Positions 10,224 through 21,033 are shown, counted from the first letter of the stretch. The stretch is 43,593 bases of DNA from Thiohalobacter sp. (GCA_026984515.1 JALSRZ010000122.1:1-43593), one strand, 5' to 3'. The notes: generated by a model from the letters alone, not told the origin. Numbers and translations: made by a program.

Positions 10224-10952
10224 CTAGTCCCCGAACAATTCCTCGTCAGAGAAGTCATCGTCGGGAGGGTTACCGTCATAGATGTCGTACCAGCGCTTCT
10301 GCCGGTAGGCTTCGCGTACCTGCAGGTAGGGGTCCACCGCTCCGGAGTCCAGTGTGTCGGAAGCCGAGAGAAGGTCCGCACGCCGGCTGATGAAAAGCAG
10401 GCTATAGGCGGAATAGCGAGTGATACCGGAGGTATTGCGCGCCAGCAGGTCAACCTGGTATTCCAGTGGCAAACCGGCCGCATCACGCACGGTACTGGGG
10501 CCCAGTACCGGCAGCACCAGGTACCAGCCCTCTCCAAACCCCCAGACGCCGAAGGTTTGCCCGAAATCCTCCTTGCGCGGCTCCAGTCCCCAGCCGGTAG
10601 CAACATCGAACAGGCCCAGCACCCCGAATATGGTATTAAAACCAAAGCGCATGGTATCCCCGGCAGTATGATGCCCCTTGCCCTGCAGCACATCATTGAC
10701 GATGGTCAGCGGTTCGTAGAGGTTATTGAAGAAATTGCGCACGCCGCTGCGTGCCGTGGAGGGAACATACTTCTGGTACCCCCGGGCTACCGGCTTCAGA
10801 ACCATGCGGTCAAGCCCATCGTTGAACTTGTAGATCACACGGTTCACCGGTTCCAGCGGGTCGTTTGCGTCCTCATTCGGAGTGCGTACGGCACAGCCCG
10901 CAAACAGCAGTATCGGCAATACAACCCATGTGATTTTTTTTATGCGTAACAT
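10224..10952 (-). CDS. mlaA: Outer-membrane lipoprotein MlaA (VacJ)
   Basis: MlaA is the outer-membrane component of the Mla system. It removes phospholipids from the outer leaflet and passes them to periplasmic MlaC and the MlaFEDB transporter. The 242-residue product has a lipoprotein signal with lipobox LLFAGC (cysteine about 20). The family core follows: NDPLEPVNRVIYKFND, YVPSTARSGVRNFFNNLYEP and FGQTFGVWGFGEGWYLVLPV. The acidic C-terminus is ordinary. No other mla gene is in the window. It lies 18 bases after der, apparently in one transcript with it. Confidence 0.95.
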   Translation of the reverse strand: MLRIKKITWVVLPILLFAGCAVRTPNEDANDPLEPVNRVIYKFNDGLDRMVLKPVARGYQKYVPSTARSGVRNFFNNLYEPLTIVNDVLQGKGHHTAGDTMRFGFNTIFGVLGLFDVATGWGLEPRKEDFGQTFGVWGFGEGWYLVLPVLGPSTVRDAAGLPLEYQVDLLARNTSGITRYSAYSLLFISRRADLLSASDTLDSGAVDPYLQVREAYRQKRWYDIYDGNPPDDDFSDEELFGD

Positions 10953-10970
10953 AAGCGTGGCATCGGGATG

Positions 10971-12368
10971 TTATTTTTTTACGTGGCGAAGCATACGTTT
11001 TCTGGACCTCTGCTGTCCAGGCGTCAGCTTGTTACGCCTGCCTGCGTAGGGATTATCGCCGGTCCTGAACTCCATCCGGACGGGCGTACCGGTCAGGCGC
11101 AACATCCTGCGAAAGAAATTGGCCAGGTAACGCTTGTAGGTATGCGGCAAACGACTCGTCTGATTGCCGTGCACGACAATGACCGGTGGATTCTGTCCTC
11201 CCTGGTGCGCGTAACGCAGTTTGATCCTCCGCCCCCGGACCAGTGGCGGCTGGTGTTCGTGTACGGCCTGTTCGAGCAGGCGCGTCAACTCCGGGGTGCT
11301 TACCCTGATCAGCGCTGCACGGTACGCTGTCTGTACGGCCTGGAACAGGTCACCGACACCGCTGCCGTGCAACGCCGAAATAAAATACTGCTCGGCAAAA
11401 TCCAGGAACGGCAAACGGCGGTCGAGCTGGTCACGGAACCACTGGCGCTGGTCGTCAATCAGGCCGTCCCACTTGTTGACAGCCAGCACCAGCGCGGTGC
11501 CACTTTCCACGATGTGCCCGGCCAGCGTGGCATCCTGCTCGGAGACTTCACCGCTGTGTGCATCCAGCACCAGGATGACCACGTGGGCATCGTTGATAGC
11601 CTGCAGGGTTTTTATGACACTGAACTTCTCGATCGGTTCATTGACCTTGCTGCGCCGCCGCACGCCAGCGGTATCGATCAGCGTATATTCCTCGTCATCG
11701 CGCTGTAGCGGAATATAGATACTGTCGCGGGTAGTACCGGGCTGGTCGAAAGCCAGCACCCGTTGTTCGCCCAGCATGCGATTGATGAGCGTCGATTTAC
11801 CGACGTTGGGCCGTCCCACCACCGCGATACGAATGCCTTTTGCCTCGACCGGCAAGCCAGCATCGGCACCTTCACGCGCCGGGATTTCCGTCAGCACCCG
11901 GTTGATCAACGTCCTGACACCGGCGCCACGCGCTGCCGCAATATGGGCTGCTTCCCCCAGTCCCAACGCCCAGCTATCGGCGATCACGGCGCCGGCATCC
12001 ATGCCATCCATTTTATTCAGCACCAGGTGAACCGGCTTGCCACTGCGGCGCAGGCGCCTGGCAATCTGCTCGTCGCTGAGATTGATGCCATCGCGGGCAT
12101 CGAGCATGAAGATCACCGCGTCGGCCTCTTCCACGGCCAGCCAGACCTGCTCAGCCATGAGGCTGTCCAGCCCCTGTTCATCACCGATCAAGCCCCCGGT
12201 ATCGATCACCAGGCAGGGACTGTCTCCCAGCCGGCCATTCCCGTACTGCCGGTCGCGGGTCAGACCCGGGTAGTCAGCAACCAGCGCATCGCGACTACGC
12301 GTCAGCTGGTTGAACAGCGTGGACTTGCCGACGTTCGGCCGGCCTACAATCGCGATAACGGGCAGCAT
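10971..12368 (-). CDS. der: Ribosome assembly GTPase Der (EngA)
   Basis: Der is an essential GTPase that acts in late 50S subunit assembly. The 465-residue protein has the diagnostic two tandem G domains, with P-loops [14 protein letters not shown] (about residue 8) and [14 protein letters not shown] (about 185). G4 motifs NKMD and NKWD are seen. A C-terminal KH-like domain ends in a lysine/arginine-rich tail ([20 protein letters not shown]). It lies 20 bases downstream of bamB, the usual order in Gammaproteobacteria. Confidence 0.97.
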   Translation of the reverse strand: MLPVIAIVGRPNVGKSTLFNQLTRSRDALVADYPGLTRDRQYGNGRLGDSPCLVIDTGGLIGDEQGLDSLMAEQVWLAVEEADAVIFMLDARDGINLSDEQIARRLRRSGKPVHLVLNKMDGMDAGAVIADSWALGLGEAAHIAAARGAGVRTLINRVLTEIPAREGADAGLPVEAKGIRIAVVGRPNVGKSTLINRMLGEQRVLAFDQPGTTRDSIYIPLQRDDEEYTLIDTAGVRRRSKVNEPIEKFSVIKTLQAINDAHVVILVLDAHSGEVSEQDATLAGHIVESGTALVLAVNKWDGLIDDQRQWFRDQLDRRLPFLDFAEQYFISALHGSGVGDLFQAVQTAYRAALIRVSTPELTRLLEQAVHEHQPPLVRGRRIKLRYAHQGGQNPPVIVVHGNQTSRLPHTYKRYLANFFRRMLRLTGTPVRMEFRTGDNPYAGRRNKLTPGQQRSRKRMLRHVKK

Positions 12369-12388
12369 CGGGCTTCACTGCAGGCCGA

Positions 12389-13543
12389 TTATTCGACCGG
12401 CTCGAGTTGATAGAGCACCAGTTTGCCACCCGCGCCCAGCACCAGCAGCCGGTCACCGAACACGGCCACCGGGGTTACCTGGATACCGTCCTTGTCGACA
12501 CGTTCGCGCCCGACTATAACGCCCTCATCCCGGCTCAGCAGGTGTACATAGCCCTCGAAGTCACCTACCCCCACGTACTCGCCAACCACCACCGGTCCGG
12601 TCAGGTCGCGGCGACGCAACTTGCCCTGTTTCCAGAGCGACGCACCCGTGCGCCGGTCCAGCGCCCAGACTTCGCTGTCGGCATCACTGACGTATACCTG
12701 CCGGTCGTCCACCGCAATCCCGGCATAGGCCGACATATCACGCTTCCACAGCATACGCCCGTCCTGTAGCGAGATCGCCACCAGCCTGCCCTGGTAACTG
12801 CTGACGTACAGCACGCCGTCACGGATCACGGGGTCGGCGTCCAGGTCGACGATGCGTTGCAGTTCGGAGCGCCCGCGCGAAACGGCAACCGCCACCTCCC
12901 ACAACTGTCGCCCGCTGCGGATATCCAGCGCCGTCAACTTGCCATTGGCAAAACCTGCCAGCACGACACCCTGCACCACCAGCGGAGTACTGGTACCGCG
13001 CAAGGTCAGCACCGGCGCAGAACGATCATGTATCCACAGGCGCTTTCCGTCGTCCTCGTCCAGACCGGTAATCTTGCCGTCCACCGTCTGCACCACCACC
13101 ACGCCGTCGCTGGCCCGCGGCACCGAGAGAACCTCGCTGGATACTGTGGTACGCCAGCGTTCTTCGCCCGTCTCCGCATCCAGCGCCACCAGGTCGGCTT
13201 CGCTGCTGCCCACCAGCGCCAGGCTGTCACCGATCCCGACACCCGCAGAGATGGCCAGACCGGTCTTGTGCTTCCAGAGCAACTTGCCGCTTTCCAGCTC
13301 GTACGCCAGCACCAGGCCACTCCGGTCCGCCGCAAACACGCGCTCCCCACTGACAACGGGTTCCAGTTTCACCCGTTGTTCGTTGGCGCCATCACCGGTA
13401 TCGCGACTCCACAGGCTGACCAGGCGCACCTGCCGGTCGAACGACTCCAGCTCGGCGGGTGGCTCGGTATTGTCGTCCTCGCTGAACAGGGAGCACCCGC
13501 TCAGCACGCCGGCAATCAGTAGCAGGAATACGAAACGGGTCAT
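12389..13543 (-). CDS. bamB: Outer-membrane assembly lipoprotein BamB
   Basis: BamB is the beta-propeller lipoprotein of the BAM complex, which inserts outer-membrane beta-barrels together with BamA. The 384-residue product has a lipoprotein signal (FVFLLLIAGVLSGC, cysteine about 16). The PQQ/WD-like repeats of an eight-bladed propeller follow (for example LLWKHKTGLAISAGVGIGDS, ALDAETGEERWRTTV, ALDRRTGASLWKQGKL). The ATG overlaps the preceding yfgM stop by four bases. Its place between yfgM and der is the conserved arrangement. Confidence 0.96.
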   Translation of the reverse strand: MTRFVFLLLIAGVLSGCSLFSEDDNTEPPAELESFDRQVRLVSLWSRDTGDGANEQRVKLEPVVSGERVFAADRSGLVLAYELESGKLLWKHKTGLAISAGVGIGDSLALVGSSEADLVALDAETGEERWRTTVSSEVLSVPRASDGVVVVQTVDGKITGLDEDDGKRLWIHDRSAPVLTLRGTSTPLVVQGVVLAGFANGKLTALDIRSGRQLWEVAVAVSRGRSELQRIVDLDADPVIRDGVLYVSSYQGRLVAISLQDGRMLWKRDMSAYAGIAVDDRQVYVSDADSEVWALDRRTGASLWKQGKLRRRDLTGPVVVGEYVGVGDFEGYVHLLSRDEGVIVGRERVDKDGIQVTPVAVFGDRLLVLGAGGKLVLYQLEPVE

Positions 13544-14184
13544 TCGGCTGCCGTGCCGGCCCCCTTGACGTCTTCGTACTTGGCCACCAGGTAGGCCTGG
13601 TTGGGCGCCTGTGGTGGCAGGGCGTCCAGTGCCTTCTTATAGGCCAGTGCGGCCTGCTCCGGCTTTCCTTCGGCCACGGCAAGGTCCCCTTCCAGTTCGG
13701 CATACAGGGGCGCATAAGGCCCCGCTTCCTGCACCGCAGACAACAACTCTGCCGCCGGTGCATACTGCTGCTGTGCGATCATCACCCGCACCAGCCGCAT
13801 GCGCGACTGGTGCCGGACTTCGGGGGATTCCGCGTGCTCCAGCGCCCACTGCAACTGCGCCTGGGCCGCGGCCAGCTCTCCATCCTTGACCGCCAGGCGG
13901 GCCAGCAGCAACGAGGCCAGGGGCGCATAGGCCGAACCCGTGTAATCACTGATCAGTTTGTTGGCCTGGCTCCTGGCCTCTTCCCCGGCACCCTGCTGTG
14001 CAGCCGACATCATCACCGAATAGATATTGGACGCGTTCTGTGACTGTGTATCCTGGTAACCGAACCAGGCCTTGCTGCCAACCAGGATCGCCGCTCCCAG
14101 CAACAGGCCGGTGACAATCGAACTGCCGTTTTCTTTCCACCACTTCTGCAGCGCTTCAATCTGTTCTTTTTCCGAGGCACTCAT
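13540..14184 (-). CDS. yfgM: YfgM-type membrane-anchored TPR protein
   Basis: YfgM is an inner-membrane protein with a periplasmic TPR domain that works with PpiD near the SecYEG translocon. The 214-residue product has the family N-terminus (SEKEQIEALQKWWKENGS), one transmembrane helix (SIVTGLLLGAAILVGSKAWF, about residues 21-40), and helical repeats such as ALQWALEHAESPEVRHQSRM-like segments. ATG 14184 is chosen because GGGAG lies just upstream; an in-frame TTG five codons earlier has no such site. Located between hisS and bamB, as expected. Confidence 0.93.
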   Translation of the reverse strand: MSASEKEQIEALQKWWKENGSSIVTGLLLGAAILVGSKAWFGYQDTQSQNASNIYSVMMSAAQQGAGEEARSQANKLISDYTGSAYAPLASLLLARLAVKDGELAAAQAQLQWALEHAESPEVRHQSRMRLVRVMIAQQQYAPAAELLSAVQEAGPYAPLYAELEGDLAVAEGKPEQAALAYKKALDALPPQAPNQAYLVAKYEDVKGAGTAAE

Positions 14185-14208
14185 CGGATCGTCTCCCAAT
14201 AGTAATAA

Positions 14209-15492
14209 TCAGTTCAGCTGTAAACCCAGCAGACCGGCAAGCCGGTCATCCAGCTCGGCGAAGGGAACGGTTTGCTGCTCCTCGCGGACCTGCAGGGGTT
14301 TGATGCCCGCTTCGCGTCTTTGCACTTCATCATCACCCAGCACCAGCGCATACTGCGCGCCGCTACGGTCCGCTTTTTTAAACTGGCTTTTGAAGCTGCC
14401 ACCGCCGCAGTGCGTCACCAGGCGCAGTCCCGGCAGGGCATCGCGCAAACGCTCGGACAACAACAGCCCCTGCCGCTGCGCCTGTGCACCGACCGCCACC
14501 ACGTAGAGGTGCGGTGACCGGTCAGGCGGCTCGACGCCCTGGTTTTCCAGCAGGGCGATCAGGCGCTCCAGTCCCAGCGCAAAACCCATGGCGGGGGTCG
14601 CCCTCCCTCCCAGGTATTCTACCAGCGCATCAAAGCGACCACCGGCGCAGACCGTACCCTGCGCACCCAGTTGGTCGGTAACCCACTCGAACACCGTACG
14701 GCCGTAATAATCGAGACCGCGCACCAGGCGCGGGTTGACCGCGTAATCGATACCGGCGCCGTCCAGCTGCTCACACAGTGCGCTGAAATGCGCCCTGGAA
14801 TCCGCATCGAGAAAATCAGCGAGTACCGGCGCATTTTCCAGCAGCGCCTGCACGGCGCTGTTCTTGCTGTCCAGCACCCGCAAGGGGTTGCTTTCCAGGC
14901 GGCGCTGGCTGTCTTCGTCCAGCTGCTCGAAAACCGTGCGCAGGTACGCCACCAGCGCATCCCGAAAACGCGCCCGCGCTTCCACGGTACCCAGCGAATT
15001 CAGCTGCAGGGTCACGTGCCGGAGACCCAGGCGACGCCACAGGCGTGCGGTCATCAACAGCATTTCGGCATCGATATCCGGGCCTTCCAGCCCGAACACT
15101 TCCACGCCGACCTGGTAAAACTGGCGGTAACGGCCACGCTGCGGGCGTTCATGACGAAACATCGGGCCGCTATACCAGAGCCGCTGTGACTGCCGGTTCA
15201 CCAGGCTGTGCTGAATGCAGGCGCGTACACAACCGGCCGTCCCTTCGGGGCGCAGTGTCAGGCTGTCACCGTTACGATCCGTAAAGGTGTACATTTCCTT
15301 TTCCACGATATCCGTCACTTCACCGATCGAGCGCTTGAACAGCTCTGTTTTTTCGACCACCGGCATCCGTATTTCCCGGTAACCGTAGCCTTCCAGCACA
15401 GCGCGAATGGTGTCTTCGACAAACTGCCACAGCGGTGTCTGCTCCGGCAGGATATCGTTCATGCCACGGATGGCCTGCAGGGTATTCGACAT
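14209..15492 (-). CDS. hisS: Histidyl-tRNA synthetase
   Basis: HisS charges tRNA-His with histidine. The 427-residue protein has the class II core. Motif 1 lies in the N-terminal fifth ([18 protein letters not shown]), motif 2 includes [20 protein letters not shown], the histidine-binding block is [15 protein letters not shown], and motif 3 is in [21 protein letters not shown]-terminal anticodon-binding domain follows (from about residue 330). It lies two bases after rodZ; ispG, often found between rodZ and hisS, is absent here. Confidence 0.97.
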   Translation of the reverse strand: MSNTLQAIRGMNDILPEQTPLWQFVEDTIRAVLEGYGYREIRMPVVEKTELFKRSIGEVTDIVEKEMYTFTDRNGDSLTLRPEGTAGCVRACIQHSLVNRQSQRLWYSGPMFRHERPQRGRYRQFYQVGVEVFGLEGPDIDAEMLLMTARLWRRLGLRHVTLQLNSLGTVEARARFRDALVAYLRTVFEQLDEDSQRRLESNPLRVLDSKNSAVQALLENAPVLADFLDADSRAHFSALCEQLDGAGIDYAVNPRLVRGLDYYGRTVFEWVTDQLGAQGTVCAGGRFDALVEYLGGRATPAMGFALGLERLIALLENQGVEPPDRSPHLYVVAVGAQAQRQGLLLSERLRDALPGLRLVTHCGGGSFKSQFKKADRSGAQYALVLGDDEVQRREAGIKPLQVREEQQTVPFAELDDRLAGLLGLQLN

Positions 15493-15494
15493 AT

Positions 15495-16385
15495 TCAGTC
15501 TTCCAGCACCAGGTGCGCCACCTTGCCACGCTGGTAGGGGGCGATATCCACGACCTTGCCCCGGTAAACGAGTTCGACGCCGGGCGCATTGCCCAGCAGA
15601 ATCTGGATCGGTGGCTCGGCACGTACCGTGCGCTCGCTGCCGGCATACTGGGTGCCAACCACCAGTTTGCGCCCGTGCGCTTCCATCTCCACCCAGCTAT
15701 CCTCGTTGAAACGCAGCTGGATCAGCGCCGGACCCGCTGCCTGTTTCACGGCTTCAGGTGCTGCCGGCCGCTCTTCGACCACCGGATCAACAGGCGGCCT
15801 GGCAGGTTCCGGCCCGGGCGCCGCCGGCGGCTCCTGCACCTCCGGTTCCGGTGTCGCCGCTGCCGGCGACACATCGGCTTCATGGTTTGCACCGGTCGGC
15901 TCCAGCGGCAGCTGCAAATGTTCCTGTGGCAACGGCAACTGACCGGCAGGCGCACTGTCACTGCCCTGCGATAGCCACAGGCGCTCCACCACCGGTATGC
16001 CATACACTACCAGCAGCGCCAGTGCCGCGATCACCAGCACCCACAGCAACCACTTCCCGACGGGCACCGAAACACTGGCACGACGCCGCATCCCTACGCG
16101 CTTCAACGGCTGCTGGCTGCTTTCCGTGGCTGCCGGCAACTGTGCAACAAGCCCGTCTTCATCCAGCGCCAGCAAGCGTGCGTAGGCTTTTATATAGCCG
16201 CGCAGAAACGTAGCGGCCGGCAGCTGTGCCGCATCACCGGCCTCGATCGCCCGCACCACTTCCAGGCGCAGATGCAGGTCGGACGCCACGCTCTCCACGC
16301 TGCGTTGCTGTTGCTCACGCGCCTGCTCCAGCCGGGCGCCGACCGCCGCAAGCCCGCTGCGCTGTGTCTGTTCTTCCTCTGTCAC
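15495..16385 (-). CDS. rodZ: Cytoskeletal protein RodZ
   Basis: RodZ links MreB filaments to the cell-wall elongation complex. The 296-residue product has the family order: a cytoplasmic helix-turn-helix (about residues 12-80; [20 protein letters not shown]), a basic stretch, one transmembrane helix ([20 protein letters not shown], about 115-137), a proline-rich periplasmic linker ([19 protein letters not shown]), and a C-terminal DUF4115 domain ([18 protein letters not shown] onwards). GTG 16385 is preferred as start because AGGGA lies six bases upstream and it comes seven bases after the pilF stop. A longer upstream frame inside pilF lacks support. Confidence 0.92.
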   Translation of the reverse strand: MTEEEQTQRSGLAAVGARLEQAREQQQRSVESVASDLHLRLEVVRAIEAGDAAQLPAATFLRGYIKAYARLLALDEDGLVAQLPAATESSQQPLKRVGMRRRASVSVPVGKWLLWVLVIAALALLVVYGIPVVERLWLSQGSDSAPAGQLPLPQEHLQLPLEPTGANHEADVSPAAATPEPEVQEPPAAPGPEPARPPVDPVVEERPAAPEAVKQAAGPALIQLRFNEDSWVEMEAHGRKLVVGTQYAGSERTVRAEPPIQILLGNAPGVELVYRGKVVDIAPYQRGKVAHLVLED

Positions 16386-16392
16386 GTTGTCC

Positions 16393-17163
16393 CTAACGAC
16401 CGCTCTGCTGTTGTTCCCACTCGACCAGCGCCTGGGTTTCATCCGCTTCCGGGTAGCGGTTCTTGAGTACCAGCGCGTAGCTGGACACCGCGTTCCGGTT
16501 ACCCAGCGCATCTTCCGCCCGCACCCCGATCCACAGGAATTCCGGTGTAAGCGGCGCAACTTCCTGCAAACGCTGCAGGTAGGCGCGCGTGGCGAGGTAC
16601 TTTTTACGCTCGAAACTCAGCCTGGCCATTTCGCGCAACGCCGGCGGGTACTTCGGGTTAAGCTGCAGGGCCTTGCGGAAATAGGTATCCGCCAGCATGA
16701 GATCAGGTCGCTTTTTCGCACAGATCCCGGCATTGGTGTAGACCGTTTCCGGAAAACGGTAGAGCGGATCCTTTACCGCCGCTATAAACATTTTGTCAGC
16801 TTCTTTCAGCTTCCCTTCCCGGCACAGAAACTGTCCGTAGTTGTTCAGCGTCAACGAGTCCTTGCGATTGATATCGTAGGCCTTGCGGTAGTGCTTTTCG
16901 GCAAGATCGTTCTCCCCCAGGCGCTCGTACAGAATGGCGATCGAGGTATGCGCAACCTGCAGGTGCGGGTTCTGTTTCAATGCCTTTTTGAACTTCTCCA
17001 TTGCGGCTTCATTCATGCCTTTGCGCATGTACTCGATCGCCAGCTGGGTATTCACTTCAGCCGGGTCACCCTTTTCCTGCTCGGCAAACCGGCTTTTGTT
17101 CGAGCTACAGGCACCGAGCAGCATGACCGCTGTCAGCAAGGCTACAACCAGTCCATTTCGCAT
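16393..17163 (-). CDS. pilF: Type IV pilus assembly lipoprotein PilF/PilW
   Basis: PilF (PilW) is the pilotin that brings the secretin PilQ to the outer membrane in type IV pilus assembly. The 256-residue product has a lipoprotein signal with lipobox LLGAC (cysteine about 19). It is followed by TPR repeats (MNEAAMEKFKKALKQNPHLQ, LGENDLAEKHYRKAYDINRK, DLMLADTYFRKALQLNPKYP). ATG 17163 lies four bases after the rlmN stop (TGA at 17170-17168). The rlmN-pilF-rodZ order is typical of pilus-bearing Gammaproteobacteria and fits fimX at 31996-34083. Confidence 0.93.
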   Translation of the reverse strand: MRNGLVVALLTAVMLLGACSSNKSRFAEQEKGDPAEVNTQLAIEYMRKGMNEAAMEKFKKALKQNPHLQVAHTSIAILYERLGENDLAEKHYRKAYDINRKDSLTLNNYGQFLCREGKLKEADKMFIAAVKDPLYRFPETVYTNAGICAKKRPDLMLADTYFRKALQLNPKYPPALREMARLSFERKKYLATRAYLQRLQEVAPLTPEFLWIGVRAEDALGNRNAVSSYALVLKNRYPEADETQALVEWEQQQSGR

Positions 17164-17167
17164 CAAA

Positions 17168-18265
17168 TCAACTCTCCGTTGTTGCAACACCCAGGCGTTC
17201 GCGCCGCCTGGTCCGGTCCCTGAAATCCCCTGCCAGTTGCCCGCAGGCCGCGTCGATATCGTCACCACGCGTACGGCGTGTAATGGTTACGATACCGGCA
17301 TTGTGCAGTATGTCGCGAAAACGGTTGATCCGCTCAGCGCTGCTCCTGCGATAGCGTGTTTCCGGGAAGGGGTTAAAGGGAATAAGATTAATCTTGGCGG
17401 GCACATGACGCAGCAGCCGTGCCAACGCCCGTGCCTGGGCATCACTGTCGTTCACGTCCTTCAGCATGACGTATTCCATGGTAACGCGGCGGCGGCCTTC
17501 ACCGACGTAGTCCCTGCAGGCCTGCAATACTTCACGGAGCGCATATTTTCGGTTGAGCGGCACCAACTCACTGCGCAAGGCGTCGTCCGGCGCATGCAGG
17601 GACAGGGCCAGGCTGATGTCCGATGCATCCGCCAGTTGCCTCAGGCCCGGCACCACACCGGCCGTACTCAGGGTCACCCGGCGCTTGGACAGCGCATAGG
17701 CAAAGTCATCCTGCATCAGGCGGGTGGCCCGGATCACATTGTCGAAATTGAGCAGTGGCTCGCCCATACCCATGAAAACCACGTTCGATACCGGCGCCGA
17801 ACCGTCTGCGCGTAACAGGCGGCTGGCCATCCACAGCTGACCGATGATCTCGGCAGTTGACAGGTTGCGGTTATAACCCTGCCGGGCCGTCGAGCAAAAA
17901 CTGCAATTGAGCGCACAACCGACCTGGGAGGAGATACACAGCGTGGCACGACCTTCTTCCGGAATGTAGACGCTTTCGATGCGATTACCGTCCGCCAGCT
18001 CGAACAGCCACTTGCGCGAACCGTCCGTGGATTTCCGGTCAGCGGCCACGGCCAGCGCCCGGATTTCCGCAACGGATTCGAGCTCGGCACGGAGTGCCTT
18101 GCCGAGGTTGGTCATGGCCGTGAACTCATCGACACCCTGCTGGTGGATCCACTTGAGCACCTGCTGCGCACGGAACGGCTTCTCACCACGGGCTTCAAAC
18201 CAGGCAGCCATGGACGCCCGGTCAAAATCCAACAGGTTTACCTTTGCCTTGTCGCTGCTGCTCAT
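17168..18265 (-). CDS. rlmN: Dual-specificity 23S rRNA/tRNA adenine-C2 methyltransferase RlmN
   Basis: RlmN methylates C2 of A2503 in 23S rRNA and A37 in some tRNAs through a radical SAM mechanism. The 365-residue protein from ATG 18265 ([20 protein letters not shown]) has an N-terminal accessory domain and the Fe-S motif [11 protein letters not shown] and substrate motifs follow ([31 protein letters not shown]), with the catalytic C-terminal cysteine in [13 protein letters not shown]. Upstream in-frame starts extend to 18373, but sequence typical of the family begins only after 18265. Confidence 0.95.
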   Translation of the reverse strand: MSSSDKAKVNLLDFDRASMAAWFEARGEKPFRAQQVLKWIHQQGVDEFTAMTNLGKALRAELESVAEIRALAVAADRKSTDGSRKWLFELADGNRIESVYIPEEGRATLCISSQVGCALNCSFCSTARQGYNRNLSTAEIIGQLWMASRLLRADGSAPVSNVVFMGMGEPLLNFDNVIRATRLMQDDFAYALSKRRVTLSTAGVVPGLRQLADASDISLALSLHAPDDALRSELVPLNRKYALREVLQACRDYVGEGRRRVTMEYVMLKDVNDSDAQARALARLLRHVPAKINLIPFNPFPETRYRRSSAERINRFRDILHNAGIVTITRRTRGDDIDAACGQLAGDFRDRTRRRERLGVATTES

Positions 18266-18553
18266 GATGCTGCTCTGGATACCGGCGGTCACGGCTAAAC
18301 CCCCGAAAATTCTGCTACTTAGCCGCCCGAAATCGAATAGCGTAGTGTACATTCCCGGACCGGATGCAGGCAATCAGGAATCCTGTCGCGAATCGACAAC
18401 AGAATCCTGCCGGCCAACCAGAATAGGCCCGGGGAGATATTTATAGCTCTATGTTTAATATGGAAATTTTATAGGATCAGGGTCGCGGCCGGGAATCTGC
18501 CACGGACGCCCGATGATTTACCCCGGGTCCCCGGGAGTCCGGCTTCCAGTGTA

Positions 18554-18589
18554 CTGTAACGCCCTGAATGTGCATTCAGGGTGTTACAG
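18554..18589. repeat. Long inverted repeat downstream of iscX
   Basis: CTGTAACGCCCTGAATG (18554-18570) and CATTCAGGGTGTTACAG (18573-18589) are near-perfect inverted copies (one G-T mismatch). They form a 17-base stem that begins four bases past the iscX stop. No T tract follows on either strand. It probably ends or stabilises the isc transcript as a Rho-dependent or processing hairpin. The remaining bases up to 18265 hold the likely rlmN promoter region, where AT-rich TATAAA-like elements occur near 18440 without a clear -35. Confidence 0.6.
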
Positions 18590-18592
18590 TTA

Positions 18593-18793
18593 CTAGCTAC
18601 GTTCCTCGATCCACGCCATCTGGATCGCTTCCAGAATCTTCTCCCCGGAGTGCTCCGGGTCGTCTTCGAAGTCCTCCAGCCCCAGCACCCAGCCGCGCAG
18701 TTCCACAAAGTTGATATGCAGGGGATCGATATCCGGGTATTTTTCGTCCAGCTCGATGGCAATATCGAGCGAATCCGTCCATCTCAGGCTCAT
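18593..18793 (-). CDS. iscX: Fe-S assembly protein IscX
   Basis: IscX (YfhJ) is a small acidic protein that binds IscS and iron and modulates cluster assembly. The 66-residue product matches the family throughout (SLRWTDSLDIAIELDEKYPD, LRGWVLGLEDFEDDPE, LEAIQMAWIEE) and has the usual length. It is the last gene of the isc cluster, 12 bases after fdx, and is followed by a strong hairpin. Confidence 0.96.
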   Translation of the reverse strand: MSLRWTDSLDIAIELDEKYPDIDPLHINFVELRGWVLGLEDFEDDPEHSGEKILEAIQMAWIEERS

Positions 18794-18805
18794 TTTCCCT
18801 GGCTC

Positions 18806-19144
18806 CTAGTGATTTTCGCTGACCATGTTAATGGTGTATTTCGGAATCTCGACCACCAGGTCCTCGTCGGCCACTTTTGCCTGGCAACTCAGGCGCGAGT
18901 CCGGTTCCAGGCCCCAGGCCTTGTCCAGCAGATCATCTTCGTCTTCATCTGATTCCTCCAGTGAATCGAAACCTTCCCGTATGTAGACATGGCAGGTGGT
19001 GCAGGCACAGGACTTTTCACAGGCGTGCTCGATCTCGATGCCATTCGCCAGGGCAGCATCACAAATGCTCGTACCTCGCTCTGCCTCGACCACGGCACCT
19101 TCAGGACATATTTCTTCGTGTGGCAGGAAAATGATCTGCGGCAT
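18806..19144 (-). CDS. fdx: ISC-type [2Fe-2S] ferredoxin
   Basis: This ferredoxin supplies electrons for Fe-S cluster assembly on the ISC machinery. The 112-residue protein carries the adrenodoxin-type ligand pattern ACEKSCACTTC (three cysteine ligands in C-x5-C-x2-C), with the fourth cysteine in RLSCQAKV. It has the family C-terminus EIPKYTINMVSENH. It lies 14 bases downstream of hscA in the usual order. Confidence 0.96.
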   Translation of the reverse strand: MPQIIFLPHEEICPEGAVVEAERGTSICDAALANGIEIEHACEKSCACTTCHVYIREGFDSLEESDEDEDDLLDKAWGLEPDSRLSCQAKVADEDLVVEIPKYTINMVSENH

Positions 19145-19158
19145 GGTGATTCGCTACC

Positions 19159-21033
19159 CTATTTGAATTCATCGACGGCGTGACCCGCCATCGCTTTGCG
19201 GATATTGGCGTTCATGCGGCGGTCCACGTAGGCCGCGCTGACCGATTCCAGCCGCTCGATGGCGTTTTTGATCGCACGATGATCATCACCGTCACGCAGT
19301 TCGGCCAGTTCCGCAGCGGCCTGTTCTATGGCACTGCGTTCCTCGCGGTTCAGGAAACTGTCGGCATCCTGCTGCAACGCAGCCTGCAGGGCTTCCAGCA
19401 CCCGCTCGGCCTCTACCTGTTGCTCGCGCAGGCGCCGCGCCTTCATATCGTCTTCGGCATGATCCATGGAATCCCGCAGCATGCGTTCGATTTCGTTGTC
19501 CGACAGGCCGTAGGAAGGCTTGACTTCGATGTGCGCCTGCACACCGCTGGTCTGTTCCTCGGCCGTCACGCTCAACAGGCCATCCGCATCCACCTGGTAG
19601 GTGACGCGGATACGCGCCGCACCGGCAGTCATGGGCGGCATGCCGCGCAATTCAAAGCGCGCCAGCGAGCGGCAAGCATCGACCAGTTCGCGTTCGCCCT
19701 GCACCACGTGCAGGGCCATGGCGGTCTGTCCGTCCTTGTAGGTAGTGAACTCCTGTGCCCGGGACACCGGTATGGTGGTGTTGCGAGGGATGATCTTTTC
19801 GGTCAATCCGCCCATGGTTTCAATACCCAGCGACAATGGAATGACATCCAGCAACAGCATGTCGTCTTCCGGCTGGTTACCGGCGAGGATATCCGCCTGG
19901 ATCGCGGCACCCACCGCCACTACCTTGTCAGGATCGATGTCCACCAGCGGTTCCCGGGCGAAGAATTCGCCGACCATGCTGCGCACCTTCGCTACCCGCG
20001 TAGAGCCACCCACCATGACCACTTCCCGGATGTCCGTCCTGTCCAGTCCGGCATCGCGCAGGGTACGACGACAGGGGCCCAGGGTTTTACGCACCAGCGG
20101 CTCGATCAGCCGGTCCATGTGCTGCCGGGTCAGCATACCGCGCCATTCTCCGCCATCGTCCAGCGCGACCGTTAACTCCACCTGTTCACTGTCGGTCAGC
20201 GCTTCCTTGGCGGCACGTGCACTCATCAGCAGTCGACGCTGCAGGCCGTGATCGGGATCGCTGCCCAGACCAGCCTGCTCCATCATCCACGCTGCAATGG
20301 CACGGTCCATGTCATCACCGCCAAGCGCTGTGTCACCGGCCGTAGCCATGACCTCGAAAACCCCCTGGTTGAGACGCAGGATGGATACATCGAAGGTCCC
20401 CCCACCCAGGTCATAGACCGCGATGATGCCGTCCGAACCGCGATCCAGGCCATAGGCAACGGCCGCCGCAGTCGGTTCGTTCAGCAGGCGCAGGACCTTC
20501 AGGCCGGCCAGTTTTCCCGCATCCTTGGTGGCCTGGCGCTGGGCATCGTCAAAGTAGGCCGGCACGGTAATGACGACACCGGCCAGCTCGCCACCCAGGG
20601 TCTGTTCCGCGCGCTGCCTGAGCTCGGCCAGGATATCAGCAGACACCTGTACCGGGCTGCGATCACCGGCGGCGGTTCGAATCAGGGGCATGCCGGATTC
20701 ACCGGCAATGAATTCATAAGGCAGCACCGAACCCAGGCGTTTGACGTCCTCAACACCGCGCCCCATGAAACGCTTGACGGAACTAATGGTATTCAGCGGG
20801 TCACCGGCAGCCTGCTGCAGGGCGACTTCACCCACCTGGTGTTCACCGGATGGCAGGTAACGCACCACCGAGGGCAGCAAGTGATGGCCTTCGCGGTCGG
20901 GCAGCGTTTCAGCCACGCCACTGCGCACGCTGGCAACCAGCGAATTGGTCGTACCCAGGTCAATACCCGCCGCCAGCCGGTGCTGGTGCGGCGCGGTGGA
21001 TTCACCCGGCTCCGAGATCTGTAGCAACGCCAT
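19159..21033 (-). CDS. hscA: Fe-S assembly chaperone HscA (Hsp70 type)
   Basis: HscA is a specialised Hsp70 that, with HscB, acts on the scaffold IscU through its LPPVK motif to release clusters. The 624-residue product has the Hsp70 nucleotide-binding domain ([45 protein letters not shown]) and a substrate-binding domain ([13 protein letters not shown] onwards). Its length is close to the 616 of E. coli. It follows hscB by three bases. Its known client IscU is not encoded in this cluster. Confidence 0.97.
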   Translation of the reverse strand: MALLQISEPGESTAPHQHRLAAGIDLGTTNSLVASVRSGVAETLPDREGHHLLPSVVRYLPSGEHQVGEVALQQAAGDPLNTISSVKRFMGRGVEDVKRLGSVLPYEFIAGESGMPLIRTAAGDRSPVQVSADILAELRQRAEQTLGGELAGVVITVPAYFDDAQRQATKDAGKLAGLKVLRLLNEPTAAAVAYGLDRGSDGIIAVYDLGGGTFDVSILRLNQGVFEVMATAGDTALGGDDMDRAIAAWMMEQAGLGSDPDHGLQRRLLMSARAAKEALTDSEQVELTVALDDGGEWRGMLTRQHMDRLIEPLVRKTLGPCRRTLRDAGLDRTDIREVVMVGGSTRVAKVRSMVGEFFAREPLVDIDPDKVVAVGAAIQADILAGNQPEDDMLLLDVIPLSLGIETMGGLTEKIIPRNTTIPVSRAQEFTTYKDGQTAMALHVVQGERELVDACRSLARFELRGMPPMTAGAARIRVTYQVDADGLLSVTAEEQTSGVQAHIEVKPSYGLSDNEIERMLRDSMDHAEDDMKARRLREQQVEAERVLEALQAALQQDADSFLNREERSAIEQAAAELAELRDGDDHRAIKNAIERLESVSAAYVDRRMNANIRKAMAGHAVDEFK

